Program-made: the position numbers and the translations under genes | The notes under the pieces: model-generated | Databases searched by the model: none | What the model was told of the DNA's origin: nothing | Seen by the model: only the letters and a program-made list of their open reading frames with translations | Part shown: in pieces, positions 27,678 through 38,375 of the stretch | Numbering within the stretch: position 1 is the stretch's first letter | Layout of the letters: each line of letters opens with the position of its first letter | Assembly (NCBI RefSeq): GCF_018417475.1 | Contig: NZ_CP054856.1 | Location: 4,495,001 to 4,559,000, forward strand | DNA length: 64,000 bases | Direction of reading: 5' to 3' | Source of the DNA: Novosphingobium decolorationis | GTDB lineage: Bacteria; Pseudomonadota; Alphaproteobacteria; Sphingomonadales; Sphingomonadaceae

Positions 27678-28138
27678 GTTCAGATCTGCCAGCGTGGATT
27701 TCTGCAGCTGGCGGTCTGTTGTCAGTCTTTGCGGCTTCGTGGATCGCGATCAGTCAGTCCAAGCGTGCCGATAGGATAGAAGACCAGCAGGCAGAACTCG
27801 AAGCTGTTCGCAGATCACGTTTGATCGAAGATTGTATCAGCCTTGCGGAAAGGCTCCATAGCGCTGCGTCCGAGCTGATCGGTGATTCCGCGAAATTAAA
27901 TAAGCCGCAACTCCGTCGGGAGCTGGGGGTATATGCGACGTGTGTTCGCAACTTCAGTTCGCGAATCTCTCAAATTGAGACGATCGATCCTGAATTTCGA
28001 TTGGCACTTACGAGATTGGAGCTTGGATCAACTTTGATTTACAATGGAGAGCCTATACCTTCGCCGATAAAGACCTCGATAACGATGATGTCTGAGAATT
28101 TGGATGTCGCTCTCGAAGAGCTGAGGAAACTCCGTTAA
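27674..28138 (+). CDS. AT-richer orphan with N-terminal membrane helix
   Basis: A 154-residue protein whose DNA is visibly poorer in GC than all neighbours (near half, with frequent A/T third positions), so it was probably acquired horizontally. One membrane helix near the N-terminus (WISAAGGLLSVFAASWIAIS) is followed by a coiled-coil-like region (QSKRADRIEDQQAELEAVRR) and a helical cytoplasmic domain. It starts at GTG 27674, overlapping the methyltransferase stop as GTGA. The architecture resembles small membrane proteins of phage or mobile origin. No family is recognised. Confidence 0.65.
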   Translation: MSSDLPAWISAAGGLLSVFAASWIAISQSKRADRIEDQQAELEAVRRSRLIEDCISLAERLHSAASELIGDSAKLNKPQLRRELGVYATCVRNFSSRISQIETIDPEFRLALTRLELGSTLIYNGEPIPSPIKTSITMMSENLDVALEELRKLR

Positions 28139-28283
28139 CGGGATTCCCGCCTTCGTAAGGAGTGTCCGAAGCAGCAGTGTCTCCACTCCCACCGCACAAA
28201 ACCCCGTTTCATCGCCCAAAACGAACCGTCTGACCGCACGCAGCGTCTTGCCGACCCCGCCCGGGTAGCTTATCGGCGCTTGC

Positions 28284-30941
<2,658 letters not shown>

Positions 30942-30982
30942 TTGTTCCTTCGCCGCGTCCTGCGGTGAAGAACCAGGATAGA

Positions 30983-31012
30983 CGCCCGGGGGCTTAGTCC
31001 TCGGGCGTTTTT
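30983..31012 (+). terminator. Rho-independent terminator of alaS
   Basis: CGCCCGGGGGCTTAGTCCTC continues GGGCG then TTTTT. The stem CGCCCGGGG/CCTCGGGCG has one mismatch and is followed by a clean T5 tract, about 40 nt after the alaS stop. Confidence 0.9.
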
Positions 31013-31050
31013 CGTTGTTGGCGGAAGCAGGGTGAAAGACGTATTTGTTC

Positions 31051-31174
31051 AAGGGGTTATTACCCCTTGACCCCCGAACTGGCTACCTCACCTTCGTCGC
31101 GCTACGTTGGCCGAGAACGGTGAGGTCGCCCGTTCGGGGAGCCCGAGGGCGATGGCCCTCGGAACCTCTTTTTT
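31051..31174 (+). repeat. Dispersed intergenic repeat, copy 3 (with mini-hairpin)
   Basis: The best-preserved copy. Mini-hairpin AAGGGGTTATTACCCCTT is followed by CCCCGAACTGGCTACCTCAC, which pairs with GGTGAGGTCGCCCGTTCGGG over about 21 bp with two mismatches. Then comes CCGAGGGCGATGGCCCTCGG and a T6 run. It lies behind alaS, after the alaS terminator. Confidence 0.88.
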
Positions 31175-31312
31175 GACTTCATTCTTGTTAATTCGGGGCC
31201 GATGCTCCCGGTCATGGCTCCACAATGGAGCCGTTTCTACTCCCCGTGAGCGCGCACGGCGAGGTAGGCTTCGAGGCGCGGCATTCCCGCCGCATCCTTA
31301 AGCGAGACATCG

Positions 31313-32386
31313 ATGCCGGGATCTGCGGGCCCTGTCCTGGTCAACGTACAGGCGCTGCGCGCCGTGGCTGCGTACATGGTTGTGGCGCATCATATTGCGA
31401 ACAACCTTGCGCATTACACAGCGTCGGGACGGTTTCCGGAGCTTCCGGGGCTGGGCGCGCGCGGGGTGGATATCTTCTTTGTGCTCTCGGCCTTTCTGGT
31501 GGTGACGCGCAGTGACCGGCAGGGGCCTTCCCCGGGGGCGTTCCTGGTCCAGCGGATCGTACGGATCGTGCCGATCTACTGGCTGCTGACCGGGCTGGCC
31601 GCACTTGGTATCGCGGGGGGGTATCGGCTGTTCGACCGGGGCGCGATCACGCCCGATGCGCTTCTTGCTGCGCTCTTTTTCCTTCCCGACTTTACCGAGC
31701 TGGGCGCCGTGCGTCGGCCGATCCTGGTGGTCGGGTGGACGCTGAACTACGAAATGGCCTTCTACCTGCTCTTTGCGCTCTGCCTGCTGGCGCCGCGGCG
31801 CGGGCGGGTGGCGCTGGCATGCGGCGCGCTGGCCCTGTTGTGGCTGGCGCAGGTGTCCGGTGCAGGGGGATTGGCCGGGTACTGGGGCGCCGACAGCGTG
31901 CTGGCCTTTGCTCTCGGGATGCTGCTCGCGCGGAGCCTTCCGTCGTCCGGATTGGCCCCGGCTCTGGCTATTGGCGCGATGCTCGCGGGCGCTGCGGGGC
32001 TCTGCGCGCTCGAGGTGCTCTACGTTCCGGTCGGGTTGCCGCATCCCGATCTGTGGGGGGCGATGCTCGCCGCGCTTGTCGTGCTGGGCGCCGTGGCGCT
32101 GGAGCGGCGCGGAATTACGCTGCGGGCCGCCTGGCTGCATCGCCAGGGCGATGCGTCCTACGCGATCTACCTCGTCCACGTCTTCGTCCTGCAGTTCGTG
32201 AGCAAGGCCTGGAAAGCGGCGGGTCTGACCCAGGGCGTGGCCGGACTGGTGGTGATGGTGGCGGTGATGGTCGTGCTCGTGCCGCTTGTGAGCCTGGCCT
32301 TCCACCGGCACGTGGAAGTGCCTCTCACGCGCTACCTGCGCGGTAGGGGGCGGCTTAGCGGGCGTGGCCCGGGACTGGCGCTCTAG
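31313..32386 (+). CDS. Acyltransferase family 3 membrane protein (OafA/YrhL-like)
   Basis: Transfers acyl groups (often acetyl) to surface polysaccharides, lipids or peptidoglycan. A 357-residue, roughly ten-helix inner-membrane protein. The family motif near the start is VNVQALRAVAAYMVVAHHIA with the conserved His, followed by GVDIFFVLSAFLVV and later VGWTLNYEMAFYLLF and GDASYAIYLVHVFVLQF. No SGNH domain is attached. No glycan cluster is nearby, so the acceptor is unknown. It is separated from glsA by about 70 nt. Confidence 0.92.
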   Translation: MPGSAGPVLVNVQALRAVAAYMVVAHHIANNLAHYTASGRFPELPGLGARGVDIFFVLSAFLVVTRSDRQGPSPGAFLVQRIVRIVPIYWLLTGLAALGIAGGYRLFDRGAITPDALLAALFFLPDFTELGAVRRPILVVGWTLNYEMAFYLLFALCLLAPRRGRVALACGALALLWLAQVSGAGGLAGYWGADSVLAFALGMLLARSLPSSGLAPALAIGAMLAGAAGLCALEVLYVPVGLPHPDLWGAMLAALVVLGAVALERRGITLRAAWLHRQGDASYAIYLVHVFVLQFVSKAWKAAGLTQGVAGLVVMVAVMVVLVPLVSLAFHRHVEVPLTRYLRGRGRLSGRGPGLAL

Positions 32387-32455
32387 ACTCCCGGCCGGGG
32401 GGAGCCTTGCGATTAGCGCTGGCGGCCCGGCGCGGCCTGTGCGACGATTTTTGCC

Positions 32456-33382
32456 ATGGATATCACGCATCTGGTCGAAGAGATTGCCGCCGACATGGCG
32501 ACCCGCCGGGAACGCGGCCGGGTGGCGGACTATATCCCGCCGCTGGCGGGTGTGTCGGAGGGCAAGTTCGGGATCGCGGTGGTTCTGGAAGATGGGTCGG
32601 TGCACACGGCGGGGGATGCGCACGAGCCGTTCTCGATCCAGTCCATATCCAAGGTCTTCGCCCTCACGCTGGCGCTGGGTACGGTGGGCGATCAGCTCTG
32701 GAGCCGGGTCGGGCGCGAGCCTTCGGGGTCGGCCTTCAACTCCATCGTCCAGCTGGAGAGCGAGCGGGGCATACCGCGCAATCCCTTCATCAACGCGGGC
32801 GCCATCGTGGTCACGGACGTGCTGCTCGGCCATCTCGAACCGCGTGAGGCGATCGGGCAGATGCTGCGCTTCGTGCGCGAACTGGCGGGTGACGAGACGA
32901 TCGTGATCGACAGCGCCGTGGCGCGGGCCGAGGAAGAGACCGGTTTTACCAACATGGCCCTTGGCAACTACATGCGCGCCTTTGGAAATATCCAGGGCGA
33001 GGTGGCCAAGGTGCTGGGGACCTATTTCCATTTCTGCGCGCTTTCCATGTCCTGCCGGCAACTCGCGATGGCCGGGCGCTATCTCATGGATTCGGGGCAG
33101 GTCGAAGGCCGCCGGATCGTCACGGCGCGCCGGGCGCGGCGTATCAATGCGCTGATGATGTCCTGTGGGCACTACGACAATTCGGGGGATTTCGCCTACC
33201 GCATCGGCCTTCCGGGCAAGTCGGGGGTCGGCGGAGGCATCCTGTGCGTGGCGCCGGGACGGGCAAGTATCGCGGTCTGGTCGCCGGGGCTCAACGCAAG
33301 CGGCAATTCGCACCTTGGGCAAGTCGCGCTGGAGAAACTGGTCCACGCAACCGGGTGGTCCGTGTTTGAGGCACACAAGTAA
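32456..33382 (+). CDS. glsA: Glutaminase (glutamine amidohydrolase)
   Basis: Hydrolyses glutamine to glutamate and ammonia. A 308-residue serine-dependent glutaminase of the beta-lactamase-like fold, with the catalytic SIQSISK motif, [26 protein letters not shown] and the C-terminal [17 protein letters not shown] and [13 protein letters not shown]. Length is normal for bacterial GlsA. The downstream region has been invaded by an IS5-family element starting about 90 nt after the stop. Confidence 0.96.
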   Translation: MDITHLVEEIAADMATRRERGRVADYIPPLAGVSEGKFGIAVVLEDGSVHTAGDAHEPFSIQSISKVFALTLALGTVGDQLWSRVGREPSGSAFNSIVQLESERGIPRNPFINAGAIVVTDVLLGHLEPREAIGQMLRFVRELAGDETIVIDSAVARAEEETGFTNMALGNYMRAFGNIQGEVAKVLGTYFHFCALSMSCRQLAMAGRYLMDSGQVEGRRIVTARRARRINALMMSCGHYDNSGDFAYRIGLPGKSGVGGGILCVAPGRASIAVWSPGLNASGNSHLGQVALEKLVHATGWSVFEAHK

Positions 33383-33458
33383 TAAAGTCTTGTCTGTGCC
33401 TATTCGGGGCAATCTGGAAATCGAAATAGGAATTTATTTCATTATGCAAAATGCTATA

Positions 33459-33463
33459 GGAAC
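33459..33463 (+). promoter_or_regulatory. GGAAC element, upstream half of a possible split EcfG-type promoter
   Basis: GGAAC lies 9 nt left of the IS insertion. If the IS and one TTA copy are removed it would stand 16 nt from CGTT at 34388, matching the general-stress ECF sigma (EcfG) pattern GGAAC-N16/17-CGTT of alphaproteobacteria. Candidate only. Confidence 0.35.
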
Positions 33464-33472
33464 TTTCACTTA

Positions 33473-34377
33473 GAGGCCGTTTCGAAAGGGGTTGAGCGGC
33501 TGAGGTTCGTGTGATTCCGGGGGTTTTGCAGACAACCCGGAGATCTTGATGTGGACCCCAGCCACCCGCGTGCAGCATACGCGTGTTTCGAAGCGTTACC
33601 AGACGGATTTGAGCGATGCCGAGTGGGCGCTGATCGCGACATTTGTTCCCGAGGCGCGCACGACGGGGCGGCGACGGCAATGGCCAATGCGCGAAATCGT
33701 GAACGCCATCTTCTACGTTCTGCGCGGCGGGATTGCATGGCGGTTGCTGCCCAAGGACTTCCCGCCGTGGCAGACGGTCTACCGCTGGTTTGCCCGGTTT
33801 CGTGACGAATGCCTGTTCGAGCGGATCAACCATGCGCTGGTCGCGCTCGATCGCGAGCGAGCCGGAAGGGACGCCTCGCCAAGCGGAGCCATCATCGACA
33901 GTCAGAGCGTCAAGACCACCGAGAGCGGCGGACCGCGCGGCTACGATGCTGGCAAGAAGATCAAAGGTCGCAAGCGCCATGCTCTGGTCGATACTGACGG
34001 CAGGCCGCTGCTTGTCGAGCCGCACACCGCCGATGTCCAGGATCGTGATGGCGGCGGCGCGTTGCTGCAAATCTCGCGCGGCCTCTTCCCGTTCATCGAG
34101 AAGGTCTGGGCCGATGGCGGCTATAACCATCACCGTGTCACCGAGGCGACCCGCATCACCGTCGAGATAGTCAGCAAGATCGCCGGGCAGTCCGGCTTCG
34201 TCGTCCTCCCTCGGCGCTGGGTGGTCGAGCGGTTCTTCGCTTGGGTCAATCGAAACCGCCGTCTGGCCAAGGACGTGGAAGCCACCCTCAAATCCGCCGC
34301 AGCCTTCCTCTACGCCGCCGCCGCCATGCTCATGCTACGCCGTTTGGCTCGGTCAGCGTGAGTTTCGAAACCGACTC
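33473..34377 (+). mobile_element. IS5-family insertion sequence, 905 bp
   Basis: A complete element. The left end GAGGCCGTTTCGAAA and the right end (reverse strand) GAGTCGGTTTCGAAA are imperfect inverted repeats with 13 of 15 matches. The TTA triplet at 33470-33472 and at 34378-34380 is a 3-bp target duplication, as in the IS427 (TNA-target) group of IS5. It contains one intact transposase. It separates glsA from a small acidic-protein gene. Confidence 0.92.
33549..34361 (+). CDS. IS5-family DDE transposase
   Basis: A 270-residue single-ORF transposase. The N-terminal part LSDAEWALIATFVPEARTTG and GIAWRLLPKDFPPWQTVYRW is typical of the IS427 group. The catalytic triad is visible as the Asp of AIIDSQSVKTTE, the Asp of VWADGGYN and the Glu of WVVERFFAWVNRNRRLAKD. 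It is intact from ATG to TGA and occupies most of the 905-bp element, so it may be active. TTG 33546 immediately before the ATG is an alternative start. Confidence 0.95.
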   Translation: MWTPATRVQHTRVSKRYQTDLSDAEWALIATFVPEARTTGRRRQWPMREIVNAIFYVLRGGIAWRLLPKDFPPWQTVYRWFARFRDECLFERINHALVALDRERAGRDASPSGAIIDSQSVKTTESGGPRGYDAGKKIKGRKRHALVDTDGRPLLVEPHTADVQDRDGGGALLQISRGLFPFIEKVWADGGYNHHRVTEATRITVEIVSKIAGQSGFVVLPRRWVVERFFAWVNRNRRLAKDVEATLKSAAAFLYAAAAMLMLRRLARSA

Positions 34378-34387
34378 TTAGTTTTTA

Positions 34388-34391
34388 CGTT
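34388..34391 (+). promoter_or_regulatory. CGTT element, downstream half of the possible split EcfG-type promoter
   Basis: CGTT sits 7 nt right of the IS-flanking TTA. Its natural start site would fall about 7 nt downstream, within AGGAGG at 34393-34398, so the original leader of the 34406 gene would have been very short. That weakens the assignment. Confidence 0.3.
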
Positions 34392-34405
34392 CAGGAGGTT
34401 TCTGG

Positions 34406-34609
34406 ATGCCGTATGTCGATGTTTTTGCGGACGAGGACGATGAGGAGCCGCTGTTCGCGACCGAGTTCGATTTCCTCCCGCACAAGGGGGAATTCCTCGC
34501 GCTCGAGATCGACGCGGAGTTGCTCCATCTCGAAGTCGTCGAGGTCTGGCACCGGCAGGACGAGGATGACGGTGCCTTCCATGCCTGCATTCGTATCGAG
34601 ACCAACTGA
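34406..34609 (+). CDS. Small acidic protein, unknown function
   Basis: A 67-residue protein, very acidic at its start (MPYVDVFADEDDEEPLFATE) and beta-rich after (FDFLPHKGEFLALEIDAELL, then HLEVVEVWHRQDEDDGAFHA). A strong AGGAGG lies 7 nt before the ATG. No signal peptide. The pattern resembles small conserved sphingomonad proteins, from memory; no function is known. The IS inserted 28 bp upstream of its start codon has probably cut off its native promoter. Confidence 0.7.
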   Translation: MPYVDVFADEDDEEPLFATEFDFLPHKGEFLALEIDAELLHLEVVEVWHRQDEDDGAFHACIRIETN

Positions 34610-34728
34610 CGGGTTGCATCTGGTTAACGCGAATCAAGCCTGTTGATCCAGGCACGGGCCCCTATCGGCGCGGCAAGACGCGAGGGGGCCAGGGCGCTCG
34701 GACAACGAGCGCGGCGCACGACCCTCTC

Positions 34729-35166
34729 TCAGCGGGTGCGCACCATGACCAGGCGATCCTGCCCGGGGCCATAGTAGTCCGGGCGCAAGGCCTCGGTCGA
34801 AAATCCATTCTTTTCATAGAGCGCGACCGCGTGGTCGTTACCTGGCAGGACCGTCAGGCGGATCACCGGGGCATCGTCCAGCGCCGCCAGCACCGCGCCG
34901 AGCAGGCGTGTTCCGATACCCTGGCCCTGGAAGGCCGGGCTGACGCCCAGCGAGAGCAGCCAGCCCTCGCCCGCATCGTCGATTCCGCCCAGCGCGTAGC
35001 CGGCAACCGTCTCCGCGCTCTCGGCGACGAGAAAGCGGGTGGGGAACAGGTCGATGAACTGGCGCAGCGCGATCTCGCCGTAGGTTTCCTCAGGGAAGGT
35101 GGCCTCCTCCAGGGCGAGGATCGCGCCGAGATCGCCGCGCCGCGCAGGGCGGACCTCAACGCTCAT
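34729..35166 (-). CDS. GNAT-family N-acetyltransferase
   Basis: A 145-residue acetyl-CoA-dependent acetyltransferase. It begins VEVRPARRGDLGAILALEEA and has the acetyl-CoA loop LGVSPAFQGQGIGTRLLGAV (motif A), followed by VLPGNDHAVALYEKNGF. It resembles RimI-type protein acetyltransferases, but the substrate cannot be inferred. It overlaps the upstream antiporter gene by 4 nt (ATGA), so translation of the two is coupled. Confidence 0.9.
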   Translation of the reverse strand: MSVEVRPARRGDLGAILALEEATFPEETYGEIALRQFIDLFPTRFLVAESAETVAGYALGGIDDAGEGWLLSLGVSPAFQGQGIGTRLLGAVLAALDDAPVIRLTVLPGNDHAVALYEKNGFSTEALRPDYYGPGQDRLVMVRTR

Positions 35167-36959
35167 TGCGCGGCTCCCGGTGTCTCGCGGTCCTTGGTGA
35201 GGACGCCCGAGCGCAGGGCGGGTTTTTCGGCAAGGCCGCCCTGTTCCATGATCTGTTCGCGCAAGGTGTCGCGCTTCTCGTGGATCGAGGCGATGACCGG
35301 GCCCATCGGCACGCCGGTCTCGACCAGCACGGCCTCGGACAGCTGGAGCGAGCTTTCCAGCGTCTCGGGCACGGCGTGGGTGGCGCCGGCGCGGTAGAGC
35401 AGGGCGGCGTGCTCGGCATCGCGCGCGCGCGCGATGATCGGCAGGTCGGGGTACTGCTGGCGCAGCTTGCGCACGATGCGCTGCGCGGTCACGGGGACGT
35501 CCATGGTGAGGATGACCGCGGCCGCGTTCTCGGCACCCAGGCGCTCCATCGCATCGCCGCGGGCGGCATCGCCGAAGGCGACGTTGTAGCCCTGCGCGCG
35601 CCCATCGGCGATGAAGTCAGTGTCGGTGTCGATCGCGATGTAGGGGCGGTCGTGGCGGGTCAGCATGTCGGCCACCAGCTTGCCCACGCGGCCAAAGCCG
35701 ATGATGATCGTGCTCGGCTTGTCCTCGGTCTCGGCCGGGTGGTGGGGGGCCTCGACCTGGTCGACCCGGCGCGCGGCGATCTTGCCGAACATGGAAAGCA
35801 GCGGGGTGACGGTAAGGCCGATGGCGGTCACGATCTGCCAGAACTGGTTGGTGCCGGGCTGGATGAGCTGCGCCGTGGCGGCGGCCGAGAGCACGATGAG
35901 GGTCGTCTCCGAGGGACTCGACATGAGAATGCCGGTCTCCGTCGCGGTGCCGCGCCGCGCGCCCATCAGGCGCAGGAGAACGCCCGTGACCACGGCCTTG
36001 AGAAGGATCACGCCCACGGTCGCGACGAGGATCGAATAGAGGTATTCCCAGACCACCAGGAGGTCGATGCTCATGCCGATGGTGATGAGGAAGACACCGA
36101 GCGCGAGGCCCTTGAAGGGCTCCATGATCTGCTCGACCTCGGAATGGTACTCGGTCTCGGCGATCAGGAGGCCGGCGATCAGCGAGCCCACAATAGGCGA
36201 GAGGCCGACCGCGGCTGTCAGCAGCGAGGCGAGAATGACCACCAGCATCGAGGCGGCGAGGAACAGCTCGGGGCTCTTGGTGCGCGCGGCCTGCGCGAAG
36301 AGCGGGGGCAGGAGGTAGCGCCCGAACACCAGCAGTCCGGCGATGACCGCCGCGCCCCACAGCAGCGTGTGGATGAGATTGCCCATCCCGTCGGCCGAGG
36401 CGTGCGGGGCGAGCGCGCCCAGGAGGAAGATGATGGGGACGAGCGCGATGTCCTCGAACAGCAGCATGGCCAGTGCCGCGCGGCCCACGGGCGTCGCCGC
36501 GTTGGTGATCTTGAGCACGAGCGCGGTCGAGGAGAGCGAGAGCGCGAGGCCCAGCGCCACTGCGCCGGCAAAGGCCTGGCCGATGGCGGCGAGAATGAAG
36601 GTCAGCGCGCTGCCGATCACCACCAGTTCCATCATGCCCAGGCCAAAGACCATCCGGCGCATGTCCCACAGGCGTCCGAACGAGAGTTCCAGGCCGATCG
36701 AGAAGAGGAGGAGGATGATCCCGAACTCGGCAAAGATATCGAGCCCGCCGGGGTCGGTGATGCTGATGTGGGTCAGCCAGGGGTGCTCGAAGACATGTCG
36801 GCCGAGCCCGAACGGGCCGACCAGGAGGCCCACCAGGATGAACCCGATCACGGGCGTGATCTTGAAGCGGTTGAAGACGGGAATGACGATGCCCGCGGCG
36901 CCCAGGATGACCAGGGCGTCGGACATGACGGGGGAATAGAGTTCGTTGCTGCCGGCCAT
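35163..36959 (-). CDS. CPA2-family monovalent cation:proton antiporter (KefB/KefC-like)
   Basis: A 598-residue protein. The N-terminal part has about 12 membrane helices (from LVILGAAGIVIPVFNRFKIT to GILMSSPSETTLIVLSAAAT) with the family block FAEFGIILLLFSIGLELSF. A cytosolic RCK_N/TrkA-N domain follows: IIIGFGRVGKLVADMLTRHD, AIDTDTDFIADGRAQGYNV and FGDAARGDAMERLGAENAAA. It should export K+ or Na+ against protons under NAD(H) or glutathione-adduct control. The C-terminal tail is polar. The stop overlaps the GNAT start as ATGA. Confidence 0.93.
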   Translation of the reverse strand: MAGSNELYSPVMSDALVILGAAGIVIPVFNRFKITPVIGFILVGLLVGPFGLGRHVFEHPWLTHISITDPGGLDIFAEFGIILLLFSIGLELSFGRLWDMRRMVFGLGMMELVVIGSALTFILAAIGQAFAGAVALGLALSLSSTALVLKITNAATPVGRAALAMLLFEDIALVPIIFLLGALAPHASADGMGNLIHTLLWGAAVIAGLLVFGRYLLPPLFAQAARTKSPELFLAASMLVVILASLLTAAVGLSPIVGSLIAGLLIAETEYHSEVEQIMEPFKGLALGVFLITIGMSIDLLVVWEYLYSILVATVGVILLKAVVTGVLLRLMGARRGTATETGILMSSPSETTLIVLSAAATAQLIQPGTNQFWQIVTAIGLTVTPLLSMFGKIAARRVDQVEAPHHPAETEDKPSTIIIGFGRVGKLVADMLTRHDRPYIAIDTDTDFIADGRAQGYNVAFGDAARGDAMERLGAENAAAVILTMDVPVTAQRIVRKLRQQYPDLPIIARARDAEHAALLYRAGATHAVPETLESSLQLSEAVLVETGVPMGPVIASIHEKRDTLREQIMEQGGLAEKPALRSGVLTKDRETPGAAQ

Positions 36960-37141
36960 TGCGGGCCACTATGGCAGGCTGGAGGGGGCAGGCAAGGCGC
37001 ATCTGCCGAAGTTTTCACCCTAAGTCCTTGGCGTTGCCCGCTTGCATCGCCTTGGGAGTAGGCTGGGCGGGGAAGGGGCGGGTGGAAAAACAGTGCGCAA
37101 CTTCACTTGGCGTTCAGCCGCGCGCTGGTTATAGACGCGCC

Positions 37142-37939
37142 ATGTTCGAACGTTCGCGCCTCAAACCCGTTGTCCTGGCCGCTGCATGCGGCGCCCTTGT
37201 CCTCACGGCCGGCTGCGGTGGCGGCTCGGGCGGCGCCAAGGATACCGCCTACGTCGCGCGCGACGTCGACACGCTCTACGCCGCTGCGCGCGAGCGTCTC
37301 GATACCGGCCGCACCAAGCAGGCTGCCGCGCTCTTCGACGAGGTCGAGCGCCAGCATCCCTATTCGCCCTGGGCGCGCCGCGCACAGCTGATGAGCGCGT
37401 TCAGCTATTACGCCGCACGCGATTACAACAAGGCGATCCAGTCGGCGCAGCGCTTCCTCTCGATCCACCCGGGCAACAAGGATGCGCCTTACGCCTACTA
37501 CCTGATCTCGATGTGCTACTACGAGCAGATCAGCGACGTGACGCGCGACCAGAAGACGACCGAGCAGGCCAAGGCCGCGCTCACCGACATCATCCGCCGC
37601 TATCCGACCACGCAGTACGCGGCCGACGCGCGCCTCAAGCTCGACCTGGTCAACGATCACCTCGCGGGCAAGGAAATGACCGTCGGGCGCAACTACCAGC
37701 AGCGCGGCAAGTGGCTGGCGGCCACGCTGCGTTTCCGCGCCGTGGTCGACAATTTCCAGACCACCAGCCACGCGCCCGAGGCGCTGTACCGCCTGGTCGA
37801 GTGCTACCTTTCCCTCGGTGTTCCCGAGGAAGCCCAGAAGGCGGCCGCCGTGCTCGAGAACAACTACCCCAATTCGAAGTGGTACGAGCGCGCCTACAAG
37901 CTGATGGACAAGAACGCGCCCGACTTCATCGCGGCCTGA
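37142..37939 (+). CDS. bamD: Outer-membrane assembly lipoprotein BamD
   Basis: Lipoprotein of the BAM complex that inserts beta-barrel proteins into the outer membrane. A 265-residue protein with lipobox LTAGC (VVLAAACGALVLTAGCGGGS) and five TPR-like repeats (RDVDTLYAAARERLDTGRTK, AFSYYAARDYNKAIQSAQRF, PYAYYLISMCYYEQISDVTR and later blocks). The start at 37142 gives a proper signal peptide; the frame remains open upstream. A terminator hairpin follows. Confidence 0.94.
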   Translation: MFERSRLKPVVLAAACGALVLTAGCGGGSGGAKDTAYVARDVDTLYAAARERLDTGRTKQAAALFDEVERQHPYSPWARRAQLMSAFSYYAARDYNKAIQSAQRFLSIHPGNKDAPYAYYLISMCYYEQISDVTRDQKTTEQAKAALTDIIRRYPTTQYAADARLKLDLVNDHLAGKEMTVGRNYQQRGKWLAATLRFRAVVDNFQTTSHAPEALYRLVECYLSLGVPEEAQKAAAVLENNYPNSKWYERAYKLMDKNAPDFIAA

Positions 37940-37966
37940 GCGAACGGGCCAGACGAACGGTTTTCA

Positions 37967-38000
37967 AGCCCTCCGCAGCTTCGCGCTGCGGGGGGCTTTT
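37967..38000 (+). terminator. Rho-independent terminator of bamD
   Basis: AGCCCTCCGCAGC pairs with GCTGCGGGGGGCT around a short loop, with one mismatch, followed by TTTT. It starts 27 nt after the bamD stop. Confidence 0.88.
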
Positions 38001-38360
38001 CGTATGCGGCGCAGCTGTGCGCCGCGCTCTTTGCGATTGCCAAAAATTCACTTTGTCTACTTTATGGGTTGAGTTAAAAGATGCAGGCAACGGCGCGAGA
38101 GATGCGCTGATTCGCTTCAGGAAAGTTTCGCTAAGATGGCTGCTCCGCACAATTTCGAAGCCCGGGTCGCTGCTGGGAAATCGAGGCCCTGTGTGCTCTT
38201 GTCCTTGGTGTCTGGGCACTGGGGATCGCCGCCGGGCTCAACTTGCTCGCCTGACGCATCCGCCCTTCGGGTCGCACCGGAACAGGGCGCGGGCAGGACG
38301 GTCCGCAGACAACGCGTTAACAGGCGTAAAGCCGGGTGACGAAAGCGAATTCGTGAGGTA
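38001..38360. other. bamD-recN intergenic region
   Basis: About 360 nt. It begins with a perfect palindromic hairpin GCGGCGCAGCTGTGCGCCGC (38006-38025), then an AT-rich patch (38038-38080, AAAAATTCACTTTGTCTACT) that could contain a promoter, and ends in front of the SOS box at 38361. No ORF with coding character. Confidence 0.55.
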
Positions 38361-38375
38361 GAACGATTCGCGAAC
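38361..38375 (+). promoter_or_regulatory. LexA (SOS) box abutting the recN start codon
   Basis: GAACGATTCGCGAAC is GAAC-N7-GAAC, the reverse complement of the alphaproteobacterial SOS box GTTC-N7-GTTC. It ends on the base just before recN ATG (38376). recN is a classic SOS gene, so LexA repression is expected. Confidence 0.85.

Larger units (their letters stand above)
30942..31312. other. alaS-acyltransferase intergenic region (371 nt)
   Basis: Holds the alaS terminator (30983-31012) and dispersed repeat copy 3 (31051-31174). After that, 31175-31312 is a mixed-GC stretch with AT-rich ACTTCATTCTTGTTAATTCG, which could contain the acyltransferase promoter. No further gene is seen. Confidence 0.6.
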
